From: an uncultured Fibrobacter sp.
GTDB taxonomy: Bacteria; Fibrobacterota; Fibrobacteria; Fibrobacterales; Fibrobacteraceae
Reading direction: 5' to 3'
DNA length: 64,000 nt
Assembly (NCBI GenBank): GCA_946414075.1
Contig: CAMKNA010000006.1
Span: 1 to 64,000 of the forward strand
The notes under the pieces: model-generated
Seen by the model: only the letters and a program-made list of their open reading frames with translations
What the model was told of the DNA's origin: nothing
Database searches by the model: none
Program-made: the position numbers and the translations under genes
Shown: positions 18,171 through 27,630 of the stretch, piece after piece
Numbering within the stretch: the first letter of the stretch is position 1
Layout of the letters: every line of letters begins with the position of its first letter

Positions 18171-21100
18171 ATGCCCGATTTTAGCAAATTCTTATTTTTT
18201 GATTTGGAATATAATCCCGAAACGCAGAAAGTTCGGGAATATGGCTATATATTGGGTGAAGAGAAAGTTCGCGACAAGAACCCTGCTAAATTAGAGTCTG
18301 CTGCCTCAAAAGCAAAGTTTATCGTTGGTCATAACGTGATACGTCATGATGCTCCGATACTCCGGCAGTATTTCTCCATTGATTTCCCGAATATCAAGGC
18401 TCTTGACACCTTAATGCTGTCATCGTTGCTATTCCCACGCAAGCCTTATCATAAATTGCGCAAGGAATACCTGCACAATGAAGATGATCCATCGGATCCC
18501 TTGGAAGATGCCAAACTCTGCAAGAAATTGTTAGAAGATTGCATCGAAAAATGGAAGAGTTATCCGTGGCAACTCCAATACCTACTTTTCCAGTTTTTAA
18601 AGAACGAGCCTGGATTCGCTCCTTTTTTTGAATTAGTTGGCGTTCCTGATTCGCAGAAACTTCGCCAAAATATATCGGAAATACAGCGTTGGTTTAAATC
18701 TAATTACGAAAAAAACATTTGCTTGCGTCAAGATTTTCAGAATGAATGGAATGCGTACCGTGCAGAATGGTGTTTTCTCCTGACATTATTTCATGAAGAA
18801 GGCCCAAGTGATTATGTGCCTTATTGGGTTCGCTATCAATACCCGCATCTTGAAAATATTTTGCATCGCAGACGCCTTGTTCCTTGCGGAGATTCCCAAT
18901 GTCCATACTGTTCCGAACAATTAAGTTCGACGAAACAATTGAAAAAATGGTTTGGCTTTGATAGTTTCCGCTCTTTTAATGGGGAGAAGATACCTCTTCA
19001 ACAGCAGGTTGTTGAATCAGCGATGCGTGGAGAGTCCCTATTGGCGGTATTTCCAACGGGTGGCGGAAAATCAATGACTTTCCAGCTACCAGCTTTAATT
19101 GCTGGTACGCAAGTTGGAGCATTGACTGTTGTGATATCCCCGATTGTCGCCTTGATGAAGGATCAGGTTGACGTTTTGGAAAAACGAAGGCAAATAGGGG
19201 ATGCTGCCTATATAAATTCCATGCTTTCTCCCGCAGAACGAAAAGATGTTATTGAGAAGGTTAACAATGGCGAAAAGAACATTCTTTACATTTCTCCGGA
19301 ATCGTTGCGTTCAAACACAACGTTCAATATATTGAAGCATCGGCGTGTGGAACGTATCGTTGTAGACGAGGCGCACTGTTTTAGTGGTTGGGGCCACGAT
19401 TTCAGAGTCGATTACCTTTATTTGGCCGATTTTTTGAAAGACCTGCAAAGGGAAAAGAATCTTGAATCTCCTATTTCTGTGAGCTGTTTTACGGCAACAG
19501 CAAAACAATCCGTTGTAGATGATATATGCAGTTATTTCAAAGAACGCTTAAATCTTGAATTAGTGAAATTCATTAGCCCAGCAAAGCGCACAAATTTGAC
19601 GTATAAGGTCATCGAATCTTCAGAATCCCCTAACGAACGGCGCAAGCAGCTGGTAAATGTTCTTCGCGAATATAATGGGCCCAAAATTATATATGCGTCC
19701 AAGGTGAAAACGACGGAATCCTTAGCTGAGGAATTGTACAATCGTGGTTTCGCTAGTGCCTGTTATAACGGCAAAATGGAATCTGAAAAGAAAATGACCA
19801 TTCAGGATCAATTCCAGAATGGCGAAGTGGATACCATGGTGGCGACAACTGCGTTCGGAATGGGGGTTGACAAGGATAATGTGGAGCTGGTCGCTCATTA
19901 TGAGATATCAAGTACGCTAGAAAATTATGTACAGGAAGCGGGCCGTGCTGGTCGTGATCCAAAATTACAAGCTAGCTGTATTGCACTTTTCAATCCTAAG
20001 GATCTTGACACTAATTTTCAAATTCTCCAGCAGTCCAAACTTTCTGCGCAAGAAATCTCTGCTGTTTGGAAAGTTTTGAAAAAAATGGCAGGCAACCAGA
20101 ATCGCGTTATCATGTCGGCTCTTGAAATTGCTGATTTATGCGGATGGACCGAAAAAGAAACTGATGCCAGTGTCAATACGACAAAAGTCAAGCTTGCCAT
20201 TCTTGTTTTGGAAGAGCAAGGTTTCTTGAAACGCAAACGAAATAGAACTCAAATGTATGGTTCATCAATCTCGGTTGATTCTGCCGAAGAAGCTCGAGAA
20301 AGAATCGGTTCAGATAAGATTGAAATTACCAATTCTGTTGAAGGTGTTGCATATCGCATAATACATCATATCATCAGTAAACGATGGACCCGTTCTCCAG
20401 AATGCGCTCTTGACGAACTTACTGTAAATTTGGGTTTGACTCGCGAGCAAGCTAATGATGGATTGCGACTGCTGCGAGCGCTTAATCTTTTGAACGAAGA
20501 GAATGATTGGAGTGCCCGATTGCAGAGAAAGGGCAATGATACTCCGCGTTCACTTCTGAAGGCCGCTTACGAATTACAGGACGAGCTGTTGAAAGCGTGC
20601 GAAGGCAAGGGTGTTAATGATCGATTTGTCTTGGACATGACCAAACTCAATTCCCAGTTGAATCAAAGAGACGGTTCAATTGGGGCTTCTACATCTAGAC
20701 GGAATTTGTTTATTTTTCGCGGTATTCTGCGCTATTGGGCTCATGAAAGTGTCGCTGAAATCCATTTGGTGGAGGCTGGGCATCAAGTTTATCAGATAGA
20801 GTTTCTTGTCTCTCCGGAAAGTGTCAAGGAAAACCTCAAGAAACAATGGCAAATATTTGACAAAGTCATTGATGCATTGACTGGCATGCAAAAAGAACAG
20901 GCGCGTAAAACTGGAAATATTGTTTGGTTCTCCTTAAATAGTTTGATGAGAAAAATGTACGATGAGAAAGCTGTTCGCCGTGTTGAGATGCAAAAGCAAC
21001 TGGAATACGCGCTTCTTTTCTTGCACTTAGTCGGATCTATTACACTGGATCATGGCCTTGTCGTTTTCTATACCGGCCTTGTCTTGGAGCTGAACCCAGA

Positions 21101-23117
21101 AGCAAAACAACGCAGTTTTACTCCTAAAGACTTCGAAATGCTTGATGCTCATTATAAGCATAAAGCTGAATCGATTCACATTGTTGGTGAATATGCGAAG
21201 ATGATGCTTACCAATGAGCAAATGGCTCAGCAGTTGCTAGAAGATTATTTTGTAATGGATATTGCAGATTTCCGTTTGAAGTACATGCAGGGCGTCGCCC
21301 AAACGGATTCTGTATCCGATGAGCTAAAACGAAAAATTGAGAAAGTCAATGACGAACAGCGTAAGGTCATAAAAAGCCGCAAGAAACATATCCTTGTCGG
21401 TGCTGGCCCTGGTTCAGGAAAAACGCACCTGCTGGTTCATAAAGTCGCATCACTTTTGTGGATTGAAGAGGCAAAACCCGATTCAATTTTGTGCCTTACA
21501 TACACCCGCGCGGCATGCCGTGAACTCAGAAAACGACTGTTTGATTTAGCGGGGCCATTAGCTGCAAAAGTAACTATCACCACATTCCATTCGCTCGCGT
21601 TCTCCATACTTGGCGTGCAGGGGAATAAAAAGGCGCTTGAAAATGCTGACGATGTTGTTTCAAAGGCGGCTGAACTTCTTGAATCCGGAGAAGATGTTGG
21701 CGTGGGAGCCCCGGGGGTCATTCTTGTTGATGAATTCCAGGATCTGTCTGCAGGTGAATATCGTCTATTACAAGCTCTTTATGATTTAGGGGAAAAAGAC
21801 CCCCGCGTTATCGTCGTTGGCGATGACGATCAAAGTATTTTTGCTTTCCGTGGAAGTTCTTCTCAGTATTTCCAGAAATTTGCCGACGAATTTCCAAATA
21901 CAGAGAAATTCTATTTAACAACGAATTACCGTTCTGTAGCGGGGCTTGTCCGTGCAAATGCAAAATTACTTGATTTGATGACAGAACGAGTAAAAGAAGG
22001 TTCGCAACAATTTGCATTAAAACAAGACAAGGCGTCGCTAGCATTCTATGAAGAAAGCGACAAGGCTACAGCGGCTTTTGCAGCAGCAGAAATTCTGGCA
22101 AAAAGATTTTCATCAAATTCAACAGAGTCCTATTGTATTTTGACAAGGGATAACGCGGAAGCCTTTTTGGCTGCTGCTAAATTAGAGGAAAAGAATGTTC
22201 CATATCGTCTTCTTAAGGGGCGAGACAAGGACAAATGCCCCATTGAGAAAACGCGAGAAATTTTAGGATTCAGTAAAATCCTCCAAGAGGATCCACGGGT
22301 AGGTGAATTCCCGTGGAGTGCGAAAGAATTTAAGCGACTTGCGGATGATTATAAAACGAATCATAAAACAGAAAGTTCTTTTGAATTATTGGACGCCTTA
22401 GTAAATGATTTTATAGAGACAGAAACAGCTTGTGGCGAAGACGAAATAACATTAGGTGATTTTAACCAATATCTAAGTGAAGTATCGTATAGCGACTTTG
22501 CAACAAAAAACATGGGTGCTGTTTCTATAGGGACAATGCATAGCGCAAAAGGACTTGAATGGGATAATGTAATCCTTGCGCTAGGTTCATGGGCGTTGAA
22601 TGATGCCGACGAGAAAAAAGCACAAGAAAATTATCGTCTGCTTTATGTCGCGGCAACACGTGCAAAGAAGTCGCTAACCATTATCGGTGCTGAGAAAATG
22701 TTGCCTCAAGAATGGCTAAGTCATTTTGTCAAGCAAGGTAAAATCAATGATGTGGCCATCCCGAAGATTTTGCATATCGAAACGGGACTCAGTGACATGG
22801 CTTTGGGACAGTATCTGAAAAAAGGTGATTCTAGCGATGTTTTTGTTGAAAAGCTACAACAGGTGTTAGAAAAAGAATCGATAGGAACATCCCTTTCTGT
22901 AGAACTTCATACCAAAACAGGAAACTACTGTATAAAACAAGGTTCACTTTATTGGGCATGGTTCGCAAAGGATTTTACTGGCGGCCTTGTGAAAAGCCTG
23001 GCAAAGAATATCCTTGTTCCACAAAAGGCTATTCTTTCGCAAGTTGTTCGCTGGACATCTGAAGACGGGCAAGATACTTGGGTTCCATTATTCAGGGTGG
23101 AGTTCGGAAGGACGTAA
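18171..23117 (+). CDS. Giant fusion: DnaQ-like 3'-5' exonuclease + RecQ-like SF2 helicase + UvrD/PcrA-like SF1 helicase
   Basis: FFDLEYN...VGHNVIRHDAP exonuclease; CGDSQCPYC Zn cluster; AVFPTGGGKSMTFQLP, VVDEAHCFSGWGHDFR, TTAFGMGVDK, QEAGRAGRD (RecQ); VGAGPGSGKTHLLVHKV, VDEFQDLS, GDDDQSIFAFRG, GTMHSAKGLEWDNVIL, LYVAATRAKKSL (UvrD). Confidence 0.93.
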   Translation: MPDFSKFLFFDLEYNPETQKVREYGYILGEEKVRDKNPAKLESAASKAKFIVGHNVIRHDAPILRQYFSIDFPNIKALDTLMLSSLLFPRKPYHKLRKEYLHNEDDPSDPLEDAKLCKKLLEDCIEKWKSYPWQLQYLLFQFLKNEPGFAPFFELVGVPDSQKLRQNISEIQRWFKSNYEKNICLRQDFQNEWNAYRAEWCFLLTLFHEEGPSDYVPYWVRYQYPHLENILHRRRLVPCGDSQCPYCSEQLSSTKQLKKWFGFDSFRSFNGEKIPLQQQVVESAMRGESLLAVFPTGGGKSMTFQLPALIAGTQVGALTVVISPIVALMKDQVDVLEKRRQIGDAAYINSMLSPAERKDVIEKVNNGEKNILYISPESLRSNTTFNILKHRRVERIVVDEAHCFSGWGHDFRVDYLYLADFLKDLQREKNLESPISVSCFTATAKQSVVDDICSYFKERLNLELVKFISPAKRTNLTYKVIESSESPNERRKQLVNVLREYNGPKIIYASKVKTTESLAEELYNRGFASACYNGKMESEKKMTIQDQFQNGEVDTMVATTAFGMGVDKDNVELVAHYEISSTLENYVQEAGRAGRDPKLQASCIALFNPKDLDTNFQILQQSKLSAQEISAVWKVLKKMAGNQNRVIMSALEIADLCGWTEKETDASVNTTKVKLAILVLEEQGFLKRKRNRTQMYGSSISVDSAEEARERIGSDKIEITNSVEGVAYRIIHHIISKRWTRSPECALDELTVNLGLTREQANDGLRLLRALNLLNEENDWSARLQRKGNDTPRSLLKAAYELQDELLKACEGKGVNDRFVLDMTKLNSQLNQRDGSIGASTSRRNLFIFRGILRYWAHESVAEIHLVEAGHQVYQIEFLVSPESVKENLKKQWQIFDKVIDALTGMQKEQARKTGNIVWFSLNSLMRKMYDEKAVRRVEMQKQLEYALLFLHLVGSITLDHGLVVFYTGLVLELNPEAKQRSFTPKDFEMLDAHYKHKAESIHIVGEYAKMMLTNEQMAQQLLEDYFVMDIADFRLKYMQGVAQTDSVSDELKRKIEKVNDEQRKVIKSRKKHILVGAGPGSGKTHLLVHKVASLLWIEEAKPDSILCLTYTRAACRELRKRLFDLAGPLAAKVTITTFHSLAFSILGVQGNKKALENADDVVSKAAELLESGEDVGVGAPGVILVDEFQDLSAGEYRLLQALYDLGEKDPRVIVVGDDDQSIFAFRGSSSQYFQKFADEFPNTEKFYLTTNYRSVAGLVRANAKLLDLMTERVKEGSQQFALKQDKASLAFYEESDKATAAFAAAEILAKRFSSNSTESYCILTRDNAEAFLAAAKLEEKNVPYRLLKGRDKDKCPIEKTREILGFSKILQEDPRVGEFPWSAKEFKRLADDYKTNHKTESSFELLDALVNDFIETETACGEDEITLGDFNQYLSEVSYSDFATKNMGAVSIGTMHSAKGLEWDNVILALGSWALNDADEKKAQENYRLLYVAATRAKKSLTIIGAEKMLPQEWLSHFVKQGKINDVAIPKILHIETGLSDMALGQYLKKGDSSDVFVEKLQQVLEKESIGTSLSVELHTKTGNYCIKQGSLYWAWFAKDFTGGLVKSLAKNILVPQKAILSQVVRWTSEDGQDTWVPLFRVEFGRT

Positions 23118-23144
23118 TTTCCCAGTTGTCGCAAATTTTGTAAC

Positions 23145-23171
23145 AACTCCTCGAAATTTTCGAGGAGTTGG
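23145..23171. terminator. Hairpin after giant helicase gene
   Basis: CAACTCCTCGAAA-T-TTTCGAGGAGTTG perfect inverted repeat; weak U-tract. Confidence 0.5.
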
Positions 23172-23263
23172 GTTATTAAGGGTTCCTTGACAACTCAAAA
23201 TGCGGTCAAGCGGGGCGTTGCGGGGGTATCCCTGCTAGAAGGGGTAGCGGATGAATCGGCTAG

Positions 23264-23284
23264 ATTCCGGGTCAAGCCCGGAAT
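23264..23284. repeat. Palindromic intergenic element ATTCCGGG-tcaag-CCCGGAAT
   Basis: Perfect 8-bp arms; resembles widespread intergenic palindromes. Confidence 0.7.
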
Positions 23285-23457
23285 GGCGACGAGTCAGGAG
23301 CGAGGGGAAGGCTTTCCCCTGCCATATTTCGCCCATTTTTTATTCATACATCAAAAACATTTATCATTTTAATAAAAACAATATATTTGACATTATGAAT
23401 CCTTGAGGGTATATTAGTGGTGTAAAACCAGGATAACCCTTAGAAAAGGAGTTCATC

Positions 23458-24198
23458 ATGAAAACCGAGAATCGTGCAACGCCGTTATTTACCGCTACTG
23501 CATTTGTAGCTATTTCTGCCGCCTTGTTTTTCCTTTCGGGCTGTTCCGCCGACACCAGTGTCGCCGGGGCCTCGGAAGAGGAGTCTGCTGTGAGTTATGA
23601 AGTCGTGAATCAGGGGACAGCCCTTGCCAAGAGTAAGGTGTCGCCGGAATCGGTGGAGCATGGGGAATTTACCGACCCTCGCGACGGTCAGAAGTATCGG
23701 ACCGTCAAGATTGGGAATAACACATGGTTTGCCCAGAACTTGAATTTCGAGACGGCCAACAGTTGGTGCTACAACGATGAGGAGGCCAATTGCGAGGAAT
23801 ATGGAAGGCTCTATACCCATGCCGATGCGGCGAATGCTTGCCCCGAAGGTTGGGATTTGCCTTCTGCGATAGAGTATGTGGGTTTGTACATGAATACAAC
23901 AACTTCTTTCAACGGGCAGATTTCCAACGTGGCGATGCTCGTTGCTAGCGGAACAGTAGATGCCAAGGCAAAGGACGAGTTCGGGTTCTCCCTCTTGTTT
24001 GCAGGTGCACGGACTGGCGACGGCAAGTTCGAATCTGCCGGGTCGGAAACGTTCTTGTGGACCAGTACGGGCAAGGATACCGCCGGTAGGTATGTGGCCC
24101 AGAAGATCGGTTTCTGGTCCGATAGAAGATCATTGGTGGAGCATAATTGGGCCCCCAAGGGCAATGCCGCCTTGTCTGTGCGGTGCATCAAGCGCTAG
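23458..24198 (+). CDS. FISUMP-domain lipoprotein
   Basis: Lipobox LSGCSA; GEFTDPRDGQKYRTVKIGNNTWFAQNLNFETANSWCYNDEEANCEEYGRLYTHADA ... ALSVRCIKR. Confidence 0.92.
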   Translation: MKTENRATPLFTATAFVAISAALFFLSGCSADTSVAGASEEESAVSYEVVNQGTALAKSKVSPESVEHGEFTDPRDGQKYRTVKIGNNTWFAQNLNFETANSWCYNDEEANCEEYGRLYTHADAANACPEGWDLPSAIEYVGLYMNTTTSFNGQISNVAMLVASGTVDAKAKDEFGFSLLFAGARTGDGKFESAGSETFLWTSTGKDTAGRYVAQKIGFWSDRRSLVEHNWAPKGNAALSVRCIKR

Positions 24199-24272
24199 GA
24201 GTCGGCAGGCTTTCCAATCCCAGCGCAAAAATTTTGTATATTGTGCCCCAACACCAGAAAGGGTGATATTAA

Positions 24273-24308
24273 AAGATCGCTATCCGCGCAGGCGGGGCGG
24301 TCTTTTTT
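24273..24308 (+). terminator. Terminator-like hairpin directly upstream of SD of ORF6N copy 2
   Basis: AAGATCGCTATCCGC-GCAG-GCGGGGCGGTCTTTTTTT followed by AAAGGAGtaaaaATG. Confidence 0.65.
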
Positions 24309-24327
24309 TATGCCCAAAGGAGTAAAA

Positions 24328-25272
24328 ATGGCGAAAAAAGGCGAAATTGTAGTGACAAACCCGCTCGTGGAGTCGGGGGTCGAAAAGATGATTCGGGTTA
24401 TCCGTGGCAAGCAGGTCCTACTTGACCGCGATATTGCGACGCTGTATGGCGTTGAAACTAGGGCTATAAATCAGGCTGTAAAACGTAATATTGAACGTTT
24501 TCCAGAGCGGTATTGCTTTCAGTTGGTAAAGGGAGAATTGGAAAACTTGAAATCACAAAATGTGATTTCAAGTTGGGGTGGAGACCGGTTTATGCCCTAT
24601 GTTTTTACTGAACAAGGGTTTGCAATGCTTTCATCCGTTTTGAAAAGTAGAGCCGCTGTGAATGTTTCCATAGCGATTATGGATGCATTCGTCGCCATGC
24701 GGCAGTATTTATACCAGAATGGGGGGATTGTCAATCGTCTTTCTAATGTGGAAGCAAAGGATTTAGAGCAGGATGCCCGCCTTCTTGATCATGACAAAAA
24801 AATAGATTCGATTTTCGAGGCGATGGACCGCGGCGAACTGCAGTCGAAGGGGCTGTATTACAACAACCAGATGTTCGACGCTTATGTGTTCGTGTGCGGG
24901 CTAATCAAGCAGGCGAAAAGGCGGATTGTCCTTGTGGACCGATTCGTGGACGAGAAGGTGTTTGTGATGTTGCTCAAGCGCGGCAAGGGTGTGTCAGCGA
25001 CCATCTACACCTACGACAAAAGCAAGGCACTCAAGGTGGACCTGGCAACTTACAATGCGCAGTATGGCGACTGCCCGCTCAAGGTTCTGCCGAGCTACGG
25101 AATGCACGACCGTTTCCTGTTTATTGACGATACGGCATACCATTTCGGTGCCTCACTGAAAGACTTGGGCACAAACACGTTTTTCTTCACGAAGGAGGAT
25201 TTCACACTAGAAGAGGTGCTGAAGAAGTCGGAAGAAAAACGGAAGGAACTGGAGAGCCTGAAAGGTGGATGA
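24328..25272 (+). CDS. ORF6N-domain protein with C-terminal PLD-like domain (copy 2)
   Basis: IRGKQVLLDRDIATLYGVETRAINQAVKRNIERFPERYCFQL...SSWGGDRFMPYVFTEQG; HDRFLFIDDTAYHFGASLKDLG. Confidence 0.87.
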   Translation: MAKKGEIVVTNPLVESGVEKMIRVIRGKQVLLDRDIATLYGVETRAINQAVKRNIERFPERYCFQLVKGELENLKSQNVISSWGGDRFMPYVFTEQGFAMLSSVLKSRAAVNVSIAIMDAFVAMRQYLYQNGGIVNRLSNVEAKDLEQDARLLDHDKKIDSIFEAMDRGELQSKGLYYNNQMFDAYVFVCGLIKQAKRRIVLVDRFVDEKVFVMLLKRGKGVSATIYTYDKSKALKVDLATYNAQYGDCPLKVLPSYGMHDRFLFIDDTAYHFGASLKDLGTNTFFFTKEDFTLEEVLKKSEEKRKELESLKGG

Positions 25273-25286
25273 GGTGCTGAAGAAAG

Positions 25287-26198
25287 TTACTCGTACAGCC
25301 CCTTGCTGAAGTAACGGTCGCCGCGGTCGGGGGCTACGAACACGATATTTCCGCGGGCACCTGAGGCGATGAGCTTTTTGGCTGCGGTGAATGCCGCGCC
25401 CGAAGAGGAGCCCGCAAAGATTCCTTCTTTCTGGGCGAGTTCGCGAGAGCCGGTAAAGGCGTCGTCATCGTTGATTTTGATGACCTGATCCACCAGCGAC
25501 ATGTCCATGGTATCGGCGATAAAGTCGTTGCCGATTCCTTCGATGTTGTAGTCGCCATGTTCGCCGCCGCCCATGGTAGAGCCGATGGGGTCTGCCAGCA
25601 CGCCCTTGATGCTTGGGTTGCGTTCCTTGAGAGCCTTGAGAATGCCGCTGTAGGTGCCGCCGCTGCCTGCGCCTGCCACCACATAATCTACATGCCCGTC
25701 TAGGTCTTCATAGATTTCGGGGCCGGTGGTTTCGTAATGGGCGAGGGGGTTGGCCATATTGTGGAACTGCCGAAGCGAAACAGAATCGGGAATCTGTTTC
25801 AAAAGTTCTTCGGCCTTCTTTTCGGCACCGAGCATGCCTTCTTCGCGCGGGGTGTTGATGAGTTCAGCACCGAGAGCACGCAAGAGGGTCTGCTTTTCTT
25901 GGGAGAACTTGGTGGGCACCACGAATATCACGCGGATGCCGCGGTTGAGGGCAGCGAAGGCAATGCCGAGGCCGGTGTTACCTGCAGTCGCTTCGATAAT
26001 GGTTCCGCCCGGTTTGAGCGTGCCCTTTGCGAGGGCGTCGTTCACCATGTAAAGGCCGGTGCGGTCTTTCACGCTACCCGAGGGGTTCCAGAGTTCCAGT
26101 TTGGCAAACAGGTTCACGCCTTCGGGGAGGCCTACATGGGTGAGTTTTACCAGCGGAGTCTTGCCGATTAAAGATTGCATTGATTCGTAATAATGCAT
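25287..26198 (-). CDS. PLP-dependent cysteine synthase / cystathionine beta-synthase family (MccA/CysK-like)
   Basis: LIGKTPLVKL; NPSGSVKDRTGLYMV; EATAGNTGLGIAFAAL; GAGSGGTYSGI. Confidence 0.92.
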   Translation of the reverse strand: MHYYESMQSLIGKTPLVKLTHVGLPEGVNLFAKLELWNPSGSVKDRTGLYMVNDALAKGTLKPGGTIIEATAGNTGLGIAFAALNRGIRVIFVVPTKFSQEKQTLLRALGAELINTPREEGMLGAEKKAEELLKQIPDSVSLRQFHNMANPLAHYETTGPEIYEDLDGHVDYVVAGAGSGGTYSGILKALKERNPSIKGVLADPIGSTMGGGEHGDYNIEGIGNDFIADTMDMSLVDQVIKINDDDAFTGSRELAQKEGIFAGSSSGAAFTAAKKLIASGARGNIVFVAPDRGDRYFSKGLYE

Positions 26199-26209
26199 GT
26201 TAGGCCTCG

Positions 26210-27367
26210 TTATGCTTTTGCGGCGTTAATGCCGGCGTTCAAATCCAAAATGATGTCATCGACTTTTTCGATACCCACGGACAGGCGGATCAGTCCGTCG
26301 GTAATGCCCACCTTCTCACGGATTTCCTTCGGAATGGAGGCGTGGGTCATGGTGGCCGGATGGCATACGAGGCTTTCGACGCCGCCTAAGCTTTCGGCAA
26401 GCGAAATCAGCTTGAGGCCCTTGAAGAATTTCTTGATGTCATAATCTTCGCGTAGTTCGAACGAAATCATGGCGCCACCGTTCTTGGCCTGTTTCTTGTT
26501 GATTTCGTAACCCTGTGCGGTCGGAAGGCCCGGATAATAAACATGCTTTACAGCCTCGTGGCTCTCTAGGTAGCGGGCGATGCGTTCTGCATTTTCGGTA
26601 TGGCGATCGAGGCGCACGCCAAGAGTCTTGATACCGCGAATCAAGAGGAAGGAATCAAAGGGGCCGAGTACAGCGCCAACAGCGTTCTGCGTGAAGGCGA
26701 GGCGTTCCGCAATTTCTTTGTTGTTGGTCACTGCAAGGCCCGCCACAAGATCGCTATGGCCACCCAGATACTTGGTGGCGCTATGCACAACGATATCGGC
26801 TCCCAGCTCTAGCGGGCGCTGCAGATAGGGAGTCATGAAGGTATTGTCCACAATGGTCAAAATTCCATGTTTCTTGGCAATAGCGGCAACGCCGGCCAAG
26901 TCCGTCACCGTCAGGAGCGGGTTTGCCGGGCTTTCCACAAAGAACGCCTTCACATCGGGAGTCACCTTGGTGTCAAGCGTCGCCAAGTCGGTGGTATCTT
27001 CGATGGAATAGGTAATGCCCAGGTTCTTGAAAACCTTGTCCAGAACGCGGAAGGTTCCGCCGTACACATTGCTGGAAATAATAATCTTGTCGCCCTTGTT
27101 AAACAGGGCAAGTACCGTCGAGGTGGCCGCCATGCCGCTAGCAAAGGCGAAGCCCGCCACACCGCCTTCCAGTTCTGCAATCAGGGCTTCTAGGGCTGCG
27201 CGTGTGGGGTTGCCTGTGCGGGAATATTCCCAGCCGGTATTTTCGCCAAGGCCCGCCTGCTTGTAGGTGGAAGTCTGGTAGATGGGTACGTTGACAGCTC
27301 CCGTGACCTTGTCGCCATCGATGCCGCCGTGAATGAGTTTTGTTTCGATATACTTAGAAGTTGACAT
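26210..27367 (-). CDS. Cystathionine gamma-lyase/gamma-synthase family (MccB/MetB-like)
   Basis: [50 protein letters not shown]; start ATG at 27367. Confidence 0.92.
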   Translation of the reverse strand: MSTSKYIETKLIHGGIDGDKVTGAVNVPIYQTSTYKQAGLGENTGWEYSRTGNPTRAALEALIAELEGGVAGFAFASGMAATSTVLALFNKGDKIIISSNVYGGTFRVLDKVFKNLGITYSIEDTTDLATLDTKVTPDVKAFFVESPANPLLTVTDLAGVAAIAKKHGILTIVDNTFMTPYLQRPLELGADIVVHSATKYLGGHSDLVAGLAVTNNKEIAERLAFTQNAVGAVLGPFDSFLLIRGIKTLGVRLDRHTENAERIARYLESHEAVKHVYYPGLPTAQGYEINKKQAKNGGAMISFELREDYDIKKFFKGLKLISLAESLGGVESLVCHPATMTHASIPKEIREKVGITDGLIRLSVGIEKVDDIILDLNAGINAAKA

Positions 27368-27410
27368 TTTGAAATCCTTTAGCGCGTCGCGCTGTCTTAA
27401 AAGTTTGAAT

Positions 27411-27449
27411 AAAAAAATCCCGCTCCGGAGACACAACCGAGCGGGAATC
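27411..27449 (-). terminator. Intrinsic terminator of mccB-mccA attenuator
   Basis: Minus strand ATTCCCGCTC-ggttgtgtctccg-GAGCGGGATTTTTTT, ~45 nt upstream of mccB-like start codon. Confidence 0.88.
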
Positions 27450-27472
27450 TGTTTTAGATAAAAGCCTAGAAA

Positions 27473-27535
27473 CTAGTCGCCCGCCCGACATCGACAATGA
27501 CACCAACAGCATATGTTTGCAAAGTTTGTAGTCAT
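27473..27535 (-). CDS. Cys-rich attenuator leader peptide MTTNFANICCWCHCRCRAGD
   Basis: ATG...TGC TGT TGG TGT CAT TGT CGA TGT CGG GCG GGC GAC TAG; five Cys in eight codons upstream of terminator and Cys biosynthesis genes. Confidence 0.85.
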   Translation of the reverse strand: MTTNFANICCWCHCRCRAGD

Positions 27536-27630
27536 AATTGTATTTGTTTTTATTGTTTCCTATTATTTCGGTAGGAAATAAGATAGATAATTCTTTTTCC
27601 TTTGTCATCCGGTTTTGCCGTTATTCGGTT

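Noticed and set aside
25211-25285. Short direct repeat GAGGTGCTGAAGAA at the 3' end of ORF6N copy 2
   Set aside because: Only ~14 bp, two copies, may be chance or a minor slippage product; no target-site or mobile element features.
15600-25300. Possible prophage or transposon because of antirepressor-like ORF6N genes
   Set aside because: No integrase, transposase, terminase, capsid or tail genes and no terminal att-like repeats seen.
27354-27608. 84-aa minus-strand ORF through the mccB leader
   Set aside because: Reads through terminator and into the mccB start region in another frame; the Cys-rich 20-codon ORF fits an attenuator better.
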